From positions 5,114,239 through 5,178,238 of the forward strand of contig VUYV01000053.1 of the NCBI GenBank assembly GCA_008711295.1: DNA of 64,000 bases, written 5' to 3'. This DNA is from Anarhynchus alexandrinus. Lineage: Eukaryota > Chordata > Aves > Charadriiformes > Charadriidae. A program made the position numbers and the translations under genes. The notes below the pieces were generated by a model. The model did no database searches, was not told where the DNA came from, and was given only the letters and a program-made list of their open reading frames with translations. Each line of letters begins with the position of its first letter. Position 1 is the first letter of the stretch. This document shows positions 35,356 through 46,863 of the stretch, one piece after another.

Positions 35356-38300
35356 CTGAGAGTGACAAAACAGAAGAGAATCAGCTCAGAAAAATAATCC
35401 TGGGAAGTGTGTCCAATTTTTCTAACATTTCTAATCACTAGTTTCTCCACAGTTGTGTGGGTATCTGTGAAAGTAGAATTTGTTCTCAACAGAGTTTGAA
35501 TAGTGTGTTAAGCAGATGTTTTATTTCAGGAACGTAAATATGTAAAATAGATATGCCACAATATTTTCTTTTATATGGAATAATAAAATCAAAATAAAGG
35601 GTGATACAAGCTTGCCTTTCTCTTCTGTATAGTGAGCTGCAGTTTTGCATTTAGTTGTATAGTTGTATGGCTTCTGGGGGACAACTTTTCTAAGCCTGCA
35701 AAATTTCCAGGAACCTCAGGTCTTTTCCCTTTCTGTGTTGTGACAAAACCAAACTCTCCCAACGTATGCTCCCTGCCTGTCTGCAGAGACACTTGTGCTA
35801 GCGCAGCCAAAAACCCTCACTGGCTTGGGAGTTTGCCTTAGAGGAAGAAGTCTCTCCCTCAGGTGGTTTGGAGCAGGGTCCTCAACTCTGGAGTGCCCAC
35901 CTGCAAGGTGAATGCCCTCATCACCAGCCTGCTGTGCTGGCGGTTCTGGACAAGGCCATCCACTGGCAAACTCTTGTGTTAGACAGCAACAACGGGAGAG
36001 CGTGTGTGTGAGATGGGCAACTGCAACCTGCTGGGGACCGCGCCTGTGGGAACCTAAGGTGCCCTGTTTCCTTCCGCAATGAGTATTTAATTGTGTCTCT
36101 GCAGTAGGATAATGCCAACAGGAGGAACTGAGAGACCATCGAGAGTGTTCTTTTTGTTTCAGGCGAAGGGCTTGAATTTAAACATTTCATCTTAGGTTTT
36201 AACAAATGAATATTTTCAGAAAAAGAAAAAAGGCTACCCATGAAGAGTTGGCAGTGGGTGCCCTTAAAGATAGCTCTCAGAGTTTTCTTTCTAATACCCT
36301 AGAAATATCATATCTCATTGCAGTAAATAAGAAATTTTCTCTATGCTTCTAGAGGAGCACGTGCTATGTTTGACAAGTTCTGCATATTCCTGAATTTTCC
36401 AATTTTGCTACCAGACTAGCTCCTACTACTTCTCAAAACACTGGTTTCCAAATACCTGATTATAAGCAGAGGTTTCATGTATATCAAGGCAGTGTTTTCA
36501 TGGTTCCATACTTCTGAATGGAGGTGTTTACTGCTGTTTGAACTGGGGTTTCACTGCAAAACTAGGCAGAATAGTTTTCACAGTTAATTCTTTTGAAACA
36601 AGATTTATTGTAGTGGGGTTGGTTTGGTGTTTTGTTTTTTGGTTTTTTGGTTTTTTTTTTTTGGTAGAGTGGCTTCTATAGCAGCCAAGACCTATCTGGC
36701 ATGGAATTTTTTTTTAAAAGTAGCATATTAGTGCAGTGTTGAAAGAGAGCATGGCATAGTTTGGCTAGGGACTGTCTGGGATGCAAAGAGCTGAAAGCTG
36801 GGCTGACGGTAGCCAGCTCAGGTTTGGCGTTTCATGATGCTGGTGTCCTGCAGTCCTGCCTTGAGTGGAGTCCAGCACGCTGTAACAGAGATCCCAACCT
36901 GCCGATGCTTTCTCTGCATTGCTTTTACAGTATAAAATACAATATCGTTAAAAAAAAAAAAGGATGTAATCTGTATTTTATGGAATATATATGAAGTTCA
37001 AGGAACAGATTTCAGGCATTGTACATTGTCACAATTTATTTTATTTCATTTCATGTTTTATGTACACACTGAATTTGTTATATTGTGGTTTTACATTTGT
37101 GCTAGTTTACATTAGCTGTAAATGTGACCTCAGAGTGTTTATATATAATGTACTGAACCTTCTTAAGTTGACAATTACTAGGATGTTTCTTGTGCTGCAC
37201 TGCAATTGAGAATCACAGATCCTACAAGATAAATTTGAGTGGAATTTTGTTTATCTAGATGTTGCAAAACAGCAAACCAGTTAGTTTAGCTTATCTCTTG
37301 TCATGTTTTCTGCTATGCCAGTTGGAAATTTTTCATTGGTAAAAACTTGTTTATTTTCAAAAACAGTCTGTCTTCCATTTTTGTGAAAGTGAGTAATTGT
37401 TTCCCGAAGATTAATCCCACAAATGTTTATATTCAGTAAAGTCACATCTAACCTCTAGTTTCATGGGCTTTTGCCAGTAAAAAATTGAAAAACTTACAGA
37501 ACTTGAAAATCTTGCAGAAGAAGCCACAAGAATAAGTTTTAATATCAAAAGATGATACAGTTATGCAGAAGTATGAAGCCTCTGTTTTTTTAGTAACGTT
37601 ATTAGATGCTTTAAGTTTTGCTCAGCTCCCTCCCCTTCAAATGCTAGAACTGAGCTAAACTAAACATCATAATATTTTTTAAAATATTGTGCTTTAACAT
37701 ACATCATATTTTTCAGATGACCTAACCTCCTTTAGAAGTACTAGTCCCTGAAAATGTGACTGTGATAGCCTGCATTCTCAGAGAACACACATTAAATTGG
37801 GAGGGTAAATGTATTTTACTAACCACAGCTTGCACTGCTGCTAAATTAAAGACCTTTTTTTTTGCATTTTAAATTATAACCACGTGTGTTAGCATTTTTG
37901 CACGTTTAAATATTCGTGAAAGTTGGGGTGACAAAAACCAGCCCTTTTAGCCATATTAATTTCTTACACTGAGTTTGAAAATCCTTCGTAAAATATTTAC
38001 AGAATAAAAGGGATGTAATAGTGTTATATGGTTACCAAATCTCCAAAATTCCCCAGGATTGCTTAAACTCTGAAACTCTGCGTTCACGCTGTGTATGTAG
38101 TATATATAAATGCCAAAACAATGCAGAAGACTACATGTGACATCGTAGCAATGCCACAGCTATGGCAATAAAGTCACATCAAAGACTTGGAGCTTTGTGG
38201 TACCTTTGCAGTCACATCAGAGTCACAACAGATAATAGTCAATCTGTAGTCGCAGCGCACCACAGACACTCCACATTCATAATGTACTGCAGTCACCTAT

Positions 38301-39814
38301 TAGGACGATCATAGACATACTAGAGTATCATTACTTAACCTCTAGTAAAATTTTAGTTGCATCATGTAGTATACATGTCAGTCCCATGTATTAGAAGATT
38401 TTACTCAAATTTCCTTGGTTTTGTTCCTCTGTAAAGAGAGTCCAAACACCAGGTAGGAATATCTTTTTATATAAATCTGTTGCATTACATGTTGCTTCTG
38501 GTTTTATTTACAGAAGAGACATTTCTATTTCAAGAAGTTTACAGAATACTACAGTGATTTTTTTCCTCCTTGTATCCATTTAGATATTTTTTTTTTGTGT
38601 AAAAGAAAAAAAAACTCACTGCAAAATGTTATCAGAAATTACATATCTTATTATAATCATTGGTGTTGAAGGCCTGAGGTATAATATTTACATTTTGCAA
38701 TTTTATTCAGAAATGAGAACTACCAGTGTTGTATCTAAACATTTTGCATATTTATTAAAAATTAAAATATACCATTGCTTTTTTTTAATGATCTTTTAAA
38801 ACATTTATCATTGGAAAATGCCCACCAGAATGTAGTTCAGTGTTTTAATGGCAGTGTAAGTTTCATTGACTACAAGTTCTGGAATATCAGTATAACTAAT
38901 ATTTGAACCACACTCATGCAATGTAATTTAAGATTGCATCATCCATTTCTTCTCCAGTGTGTGAAAAGATGAAATAGCTCTACACAAGATGTGTACAATG
39001 AACTCTGCCATGTAGTGTGTTATCTGTTACAGGATATGTGCTGTCTATTGACTAAGCAGCAACTGTGTTTTTTCTGTCTGTTTTAGGATTTCTTTTTGCT
39101 TTGTGATGATTTTATTTGAATTTGTGGCTGAAATTTCAGGAATTCAAACGTTTGTTCAGAAATCAGGATAAAACCCTTTTTTTTTGTGTTTTTCAGTGTA
39201 AGTAGTGTGCAGCAACTTGTGCATGTGGAGCAAAGCATACAGATCCAGAGCTAGAAGTGCATTGAAATATGGTACTAAGGAGTTGATAAAAAGAGATGAA
39301 AAGAATGCTTTTTCTGTGTTTTAATTTATGTTGAAAGTTTGACACTCGTAAGCTAAAGCTGCAGTTGTGCAATACATGATAACATATGACCCATCAGAGT
39401 TCCAGCAAGTATCCTTGGGACACCTGTGTTAAGCATCAGCATCAGCTCTGCCTTATCCTCTCTGAGAACAGGCAACATTCTTTTGCCAATGGCTTTTTTT
39501 TTTTTTTTTACTGCATAAAAACTCGATTTCCCTGGCAAAGTCACATACAGTTGAAAAAAACAATGATAGCTTTTGTATAAGGTTTTGAAATCTTCCTAAA
39601 AATGTAAACCAGAACTGCATGTCTGTTACAGCTCTACAGGACAGGATAAAAAATTCCTAGAGAAAGGTCATCCTTCTTTACTAAATTACACAGATCTTGG
39701 AAGATGTTTTGTAGAAGCCAGTTGTATTGTGCGGAACCCAATTTGTGGTGTCACTCTTTAAATCCTGTAGGATTTTCCATGAAGTTTGTTGTTCAGTGCA
39801 AAGAGCCTGGTTGT
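35356..39814. other. Unique AT-rich DNA, low-complexity T/G tract
   Basis: A moderately GC-richer part at about 35640-36060 holds several overlapping short frames on both strands and no clear gene. A T/G low-complexity tract lies at about 36620-36662. From 36.9 to 39.5 kb the sequence is very AT-rich and resembles untranslated-region or intronic DNA, with a 16-base T run at 39494-39509. No mobile element is recognised. Confidence 0.65.
36620..36662. repeat. T/G low-complexity tract
   Basis: Repeated runs of T separated by GG (tggttttttggttttttttt). It is simple sequence with no further structure. Confidence 0.85.
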
Positions 39815-39970
39815 TGTTCACCCCGAGCGTGAGGGTTGCTCTCGCCCCACGCTCTGTTCCCCCGTTAATGACTGGGTTTTCACGTCTCTTGCATCTGTCC
39901 CAAGGGAGGAGCTCGTGGGAACGAGGGGGCAGGTCATTCTCAGCGACAGGCTCCTGGCTCGGGATCTCTC
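39815..39970. promoter_or_regulatory. Small CpG-dense patch
   Basis: About ten CpG occur in roughly 150 bases (cccgagcgtgagg, ctcgccccacgctc, cccgttaatg, tcacgtctc, gctcgtgggaacgagg, agcgacagg, ctcgggatc), while the surrounding kilobases have very few. Open frames on both strands are longer here as a result of the GC content. It could be a small CpG island with promoter or enhancer activity, or a GC-rich relic of an old insertion. It is shorter than a classical CpG island. Confidence 0.4.
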
Positions 39971-42900
39971 TCCTGCCAGAAATCTGTCTGAGCCTGAATC
40001 TGGCAAAGTTTAGGAAGCAGTGTTAAATGCACCTCTTTGTTCAAGGCTTCCACTAACGGCAAGCACAGGAATTTCACTTGGCAATCGGTATCCTGGCTAC
40101 CCTTTTCAGGGTACTTCTATAGCTGCTTCAATAGCTAGGAGGGGCACGGAGCAGTTTTTTGTGGTGATTTAGATTAGAGGTACATTATGTAAAATGCAGG
40201 TACTGTGACAGTTTTCCTTGATGATTTAAATATATGTGTATATATACGATATCGGTTGACTGGTTTCTAATTTTAATTCAAAAAGAGAGCCTTTAGTTCA
40301 TATAATTTTAGAAAAGTATTAAGCCTCAAAAATATGCAGAGGAATAAGATCTGTGTGTAGGAACAGTTTACAGACTTTTTATCATGGTGCATTTTCCTTT
40401 ATTACTTTGGATAAGTGCTACAACTCCAAAGTAAGGAGAGAGTAAACATTTTTGAAAACAAAAGTTATTGTTTAGCCTTAGGAACAGATGTGAGAATTGG
40501 GCATTTCATGTCGATTCTCCTTTATTTTCCTTCATAGAATACGCTCTGGATTTAGTTGCTGTCTTCCGTATTCAAAATGTGTAAAAGTTTTTGCACAGGA
40601 CAGATTTTCCTATGGGTAAAAGCACAGTAGCATTTTGATACTGAACAATAGCTGTGAAGGCGCCAGAGCCCGCCTTGGGCATTAGCTAATTCCATTGCCA
40701 GAAGGACTGCTGGTTTAGCCCTGTTCAGAAATGAGCTGATGCCTATCTCAGCAGGCAGAAGAGCATTGCCTGTAGGAAATTCACTACAGTGCATGAGCGC
40801 ATGGGGGTCTAGACATTAAAACAGGCTTGTGTGGAGGAGCGTTGGCATGTGTCTTTTCCAAATTCTGATTCAATTTGTCAATTATATTACTATTTACTTG
40901 TATTTCACAACTGCTGGGCACTGTTATCCGCGCACATAGACAGTGCTTTCATCTAAAAAGCTGCTGCGGTAGTTAATGCAAGATTTCCTTTTGCGTATTG
41001 TTGTTGCTTGCTTACTCTGTTGTCACTTAGGTGTGTTAAAATGTATTTATGCTTAAGCAGCATTTGCTCTATTGCTCTGCATGTGTGTTTGTCGGGATAA
41101 GGCCCTCTGACTAAACAACATCAGAATTGAGGATAATACCTTCGTTTGTATCTATGGCTAGATACAAGTCCCACCGTTCCCCATCCCCCAGCATGTCTGT
41201 CCAATAAGAACTGGATAATTCCTTACAGCTCTTGTGGCAGAACAAGATCCTGAAGAGAGATGTGGAAAAAGAGAGGAAGAAGGAGGAGGGACAAGTAGAG
41301 TGACTTAAATATTGCTACTGTTGGCCAAGAGAAAATGCCACAGGTAGTGCTGTAAGACAGAGGCCAGACAAATATAAGAAGCATTTAAAATTTTCATGAT
41401 GCTGAAGAGGAGCTGCTTGAACTTTGCTATAGGGGTAAAGGAAAAGGCAAGTAGGAAGGAATGTGTCTGGGTGGCAGGGAGTTGACATGTCTGAAGTGAC
41501 AAGCGAGTGGCTGAGTTAGTGGTTGGAGCACTGAGGGTGGGTGGAACCAACCTGACTTAAACTGGAGAACTTTTGCATATGTGTCAAGTCCTCAGAAGGA
41601 CTGCAGCACAATTGTTCAGAATCAAGTATCTTTAGATGTCTTTAATCTTGAAACATTCACCCATCAAGACACAAATGATGAAATCCCAATTGCTCACTGT
41701 ACTTACATCTATTTTTAAAGAACATTTTCTCCCATGTCCGATTGCTTTTTCAGCAGCTTTTTGTGAATACTACCTTACCCATACAGAATATAGTGCAGTC
41801 TCTGCCAAGATTTTTAGACCGTGGACACGTGTTTGCTACTTTGGGATCATATCTTCCTGTGTGAGTGTGATCTTTAATTCTCCAGTCACCAGGAGGTAGG
41901 AGTCAGATTGGGTGACTTGTGACTCTAGGAGGCAAAAGCTTTGAAAGAGCCTGGTGTGAACTGCAGAACACTTGGCTGGGATGGCATTGTCCCCTCCACA
42001 AGATGGCTAACCAAAATGCCAGTCTGGTCCTTGTTGGGGAAAGAGGGTGGGGGGGGAGAGAGAGAGAGAGAGACATGAAGTCTATTGTCAATGTGTTTAC
42101 CTACTATTCATAGCAAAATGTTATGACAGTGATGTTCCTAAATAGCAATACTTCTATTTCACTCATTTCAAAGATCTTGGAGCATTTCTTCTTTTTAATT
42201 CATCAGTACCTATTTTTAGGTTGCCTTTTTTACTAATTCTTACACTGACTAACAACGCTAACAAAGCTTTTTACATAAAGCAGGCTGTCTTACAAATTGA
42301 TTTTTTTTTCTTCTGAATTATACATTTTAATTAGTAATAAGTGTTATGAATGAAGATAATTGAAACATTTCATCACTACATACTTAATCCTTAGATTTGA
42401 GATGGACCCTGGGGAAAGAGTTTGCATCTAGACCTAATGGCATAAATGCATCCTTGCTTTAATTTGTCAGGAAACAATTTTGTAATTTCTGTTTTAGGGA
42501 GTCATCAGTTATACACACGTTTAGAAACCTTTTAATTTGACCAAAGTTTGTATGTACGACAATACAATTGTCTTGTTGCATATGTTCTCATCCTGTTAAA
42601 TTTCATATCATTTCTCTAGGATCTCAGTCTAAAGGATTTTTCTCTTATCATCCTTTGGGCTTAATTTTGCTTTTGAAAATCAAGCTCTGTGCTCTTTTTG
42701 TTTCATACCCTGTCATTTAGAATCAGACAACAATAATTCTGGAATCGGAATGTGCTTTCTGTTATCTGGCTGATTTTGATGGATTGTCATGCGTCGGTTT
42801 GACTTTGCAGGGGTTGAATATAGCATTAAAATGTTTTGAGCAGTTAACTGAACAAACATGCCATGGAAACTAGAGAGAAAGGTCACTGGCAGAGTGTTTG

Positions 42901-45900
42901 GCGAACAAAGCTTCACAGGGTTGTTTTTGTGTGGTTTGTTTTTTTTTTTAACTTGAGAAAAGATTTGAAATAGTGTATTGTAACACAGTTTGCAGATCAC
43001 TGAATTATGTACTGTACACATGGTTAACGATTTATGGGGCCATGAGTTATTTAATCGGGTAATGCATATACTTTGTACGACAAGCAAGCAGATGAAAACT
43101 CTGAATGGAAGAAATTGTTCATTGTCTGAATGACACGCATTATATGCTGTATTATCAGAAAATAATATGACTTTTTCCAGCCAAAAGTTGTCATTTCCAG
43201 TGGCCATTGTCTCATCTGAAAACATCAATTAAGCAAAAATGTGTAATAAATAGAGCCTTTCATTTGGGGTGTGTTAAACAAGTGCAAGGCAAAATAGAGT
43301 GATCTCAGATCTCTGGCATTAGGCTCTTGTGTTGTCATTGTTGTAAATTTTGTTGCTTTGCAGAAAGGACACAGCCTGCAACAAGGCACTTGGTTTTAAT
43401 ACCTGCTGGAACTGAAATGTGTTCTTGCTGTAGAAGAGATTTTAATCCTAATGAGTGGGAGGTGGTAGATAGCTGTAACGATGTGTTGCAGCATAGGATA
43501 TAAAGGGTAAGGATAACCAAGGAAAAGCATTGTACTGTTCACAAGAGAGATGGCTTTTTCATGGTGTTGGCACAGCACTTAGCACACTGGGGCTCTTATT
43601 CTGGATTGAGATTTGTTGCTTACATAAAAATGACAGGAAAAGAAAAGGAAGAAAGAGAGTGACAAGCACGGTGAGGTAGGAAAATAAAGGAACCGATTAG
43701 AGGGGAACAGAGGTAAGGTGCAGATGGGGGAAGCAAAGCAAGTCTCAGGAAAGAGATGTGATGTGAGGAAGAACTTTGATCTTGGTGGGGAAAAGCCTTA
43801 ATCTTCAAAACTGTGTGGGATAGAACGTAGGAAGATCAGCTCTGGCTCTGCTACAAAAGGCCTCGTTTTTTGACGTGAGAGTGGAGGACGTGAAGGATCA
43901 GGGTCTTGTCCCACTTATTACATCTCAGTGTCCATCCCAGCTGTGGGATGATCAGATCAGACAGGATGACAAGATGTCCTTTAAGAATAAAAGCAGAGGC
44001 ACTGTGTCAAAGGTGTCCGCAAAGGAAATAAAGCACTATCACAGGCTTGGACCCTTCTGTGTACCCTAGAAGAGTACTCTTGTGGACCCTTGAGGGCTGA
44101 TCACACTCAAGAGCTATAGATACAACTAGGCACTCAGCCTCCTGTAAACTGAGACAGTCTGAATGACATGTTCTAGATGTGAGTAGTGTAGCCAGAGCAT
44201 CACCGAGCATTTGTGCTCATCTAGAAGGCTAGAAAGCGGCATTGAAGTGACTGACTGTCACATATAGCATTGATGATATGCCTCTTCTTCAGATATGTAT
44301 TCTTTTCCTCTACTCAAAGCCTGAGGACAGTGCACAGTTTTCTCCAGTGTTGCTGCTCAAAGCAGCCTGGGGAGCACTGTGCCCTGCTGGGTGAGCAGAA
44401 GATGTGATCGAGCAATGCAGACAAGCGTGGAGCCTTCTCCATGCCGCAGTGTCTCCCTGTGCTCAGTGGAGCTGCCTGTGCCCTGCTGTGCTCCCTGTAC
44501 CTTTCTGTAAGCAGCTCTGGCTCCCGAGGATCCTTTCAGGTCAGATTTTTCTCTGAGAGCTGGAACGCCTTCTGGGAAGCCAGGGAAGTGCCCAACCTGT
44601 TAGAATGGCATTGCTGCATGTGTACTTCTGGAACGGCTACACTCTCTTTATATTCTACATAGTGTTTGGATTTATTTTCTTTAAACTCCTGAGAAAGCAT
44701 CCAGCTTTGAATTTTTCCCTGTATATAAAGATGCACAAGTCTTCATTCATATTTCCAGCATCTGACTTCAACAAAAATCCCTAAGGTTTTCTAGTTTCAA
44801 ATTGTACTTTTGTGAATAATGGTGACTCAAATATTCCAAAGCAATTTTAAGTTCTCCAAATCCCTCAAAATACTGCAGCTAGGTCCATGCAACTAGCTTC
44901 AGAAAGCCACGTGAAAATGCAAATGTTTGCTTTCTCAACCAGAACTGAAAAATACCAAGCATTTCTAAAGGAGAAACAGAACAGTATGTTCTACTTGCCT
45001 TATGTATTTTATAAAAAATGCATATATAAAAAAAATGAATATAAATTCTTTTAGGAGCAATTGTTTCATAAAAGAAACATGAGTTTGCTTTGGCAAAGAT
45101 GCCTATGATTTATGGTTCATTCTGTAAACTTGGCCAAACAATTTCCTTCTCCTTTATGATTGGAGAGCAGAGCTGTCGGGGGCAGGGAGTTACAGGATGG
45201 CATCTGTTCTTAGAGCAACAGGATTATGTTTATTCATGATTAGTTTATGCAGAAAATGCATCAAAGAGTTTATTTGAATTTTTGATAAATTCCCCTTGTA
45301 GAAAAGAAATATTTTTCTTAATTGGACCTTGTAGGAAAAATCCTGGTAATGGCAAATGCAAATGAGAAATAATCTGAATTTAAAGTGTTGGTTTTTTTTC
45401 AGAACCACTGGTGCTCAAAGTAGGGTGAGGCCACTCCCTTTGCACTTTTTAATAAAATTGTGGGCTTTTCTTCTCCCTTTTAATTCCATATGCATATTCC
45501 ATGGTAGTACGGTAGTGGTTTAATGTGTGGCTTCATCATTTATCTTTACTGAAAGGAGGAGATAAGTTTATCAGTATAGTGCTCAGTAGCCGTCTTTCCC
45601 TATGTGCTTTTTAGTGTTGAATGAGGTTTTAGAAAGTGCCACCAACCATGCCAGTTTTCCATATTTTTGACTCTATGTAAATTTTTGCAGAGAGGTAGGG
45701 AGAGCACATGAAAGATTGACACTGGTATCTCCTGAAATGTTTCCTGTTTTTTTTAAGCAGCTTGATTTTTCCTTATAGCATTGCCAAAAACCTAACAGAT
45801 GATGTTTTCAGGATCAGAGACAGGAGATTGAAATGTTGCTAATGTCTGTAGCACTTAAGTCATAGAATTCTGTAAAGAAATGTGCCATGATTGATCTGAT

Positions 45901-46321
45901 TAATCTTTTAGATGGGTGGCAAGAGAGAAAGAAACTTCTTCACCATACTAAATTTTTATATTTATATAACGGCTTTTTAGACACTGAGCTTAGGCGTCCT
46001 TGTAATAGTCTGATGTGGGTGACTTGTACTCGGCAATTTCAGTTGAATTGAGTACTCTTCCTTTCTGCTGCAAAGTTTTCTACATCAGTCTGGCTGTAAT
46101 AGAAATGTTGTTTTTTACAATTCTCTCCCATGAGCAAAGTCCTGTGGGATCCTTTGGGAAAGGTAAAGCAGTGCGGCAGACAGTCATGGTGTTACTGCAC
46201 AGAAGCTGTCCACTTGCTGCAAGGAGCTTCTCAGCCTTTACTCGAATTGAGAGTTTGTTGCCAAAAAGCTTCAGGTTGTATCTCATCATTCTCAAGATGA
46301 GCTACCAACCTGAGACCCCAC
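39971..46321. other. Unique non-genic DNA
   Basis: Contains a G-run plus (AG)n tract (42036-42072). A 171-codon open frame on the minus strand (42713-43228) has no recognisable domain and follows local AT composition, so I do not call it coding. At 43010-43230 the sequence keeps a few CpG (taacgattt, aatcggg, tacgac) within AT-rich DNA and holds a POU-like atgcatat; it might be regulatory. No mobile element is recognised. Confidence 0.6.
42036..42072 (+). repeat. G-quadruplex-type G runs next to (AG)n
   Basis: GGGG, a five-base loop, GGG, a single T and then eight G satisfy the pattern of four G-triplets with short loops, at 42036-42056. An (AG)8 microsatellite follows directly (42057-42072). 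G-quadruplex formation and, for the purine strand, triplex formation are possible structural outcomes; neither is shown by sequence alone. Confidence 0.75.
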
Positions 46322-46863
46322 TGTGAGACCCCACCTGGAGTACTGCATCCAGCTCTGGAGTCCCCAACATAAGAAGGACATGGACCTGCTGGAGCATGTC
46401 CAGAGGAGAGCCACGAGGATGATCCGAGGGCTGGAGCACCTCTCCTATGAGGAGAGGCTGAAAGAGTTGGGGCTGTTCAGCCTGGAGAAGAGAAGGCTCC
46501 GGGGAGATCTTATTGCGGCCTTCCAGTCCCTAAAGGGGGCCTACAGGAGAGCTGGGGAAGGACTTTTTACTAGGGCATGTAGTGATAGGACGAGGGGGAA
46601 TGGCTTTAAACTGGAAGAGGGCAGGTTTAGATTGAACATTAGGAAGAAGTTTTTCACTTTGAGGGTGGTAAGGCACTGGAACAGGTTGCCCAGAGAGGTT
46701 GTTGAGGCCCCATCCCTGGAGGTGTTCAAGGCCAGGCTGGACGTGGCCTTGGGCAGCCTGGTCTAGTGGGAGGTGTCCCTGCCTATGGCAGGGGGGGTTG
46801 GAACTCGATGATCTTCAAGGTCCTTTCCAACCTAAACCATTCTATGATTCTGTGATTCTAAGA
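46322..46863 (+). mobile_element. CR1 LINE, 5'-truncated, plus strand
   Basis: The element enters with gagaccccacctggagtact, runs through the C-terminal coding part and the short 3' region, and ends in the tandem terminal sequence ttctatgattctgtgattct at about 46861. The last third, with ggttggaactcgatgatctt, matches the reverse complement of the 7115 and 15091 copies. Only about 540 bp of the several-kilobase element remain. Confidence 0.96.
46323..46766 (+). pseudogene. CR1 ORF2 C-terminal fragment (reverse transcriptase side), still open
   Basis: The frame is open for 147 codons from the truncation point to its natural-looking stop (GTG then TAG). It shows the expected CR1 blocks in order: [19 protein letters not shown] near the start, [47 protein letters not shown], then [20 protein letters not shown] and a [10 protein letters not shown] tail. 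The reverse-transcriptase catalytic region and the endonuclease lie upstream and are missing, so it cannot be functional. The lack of frameshifts suggests a relatively young copy. Confidence 0.93.

Noticed and set aside
46541..46729. Open frame antisense to the CR1 coding remnant
   Set aside because: A shadow of the CR1 sequence; the same holds for the minus-strand frame at 49662-49865.
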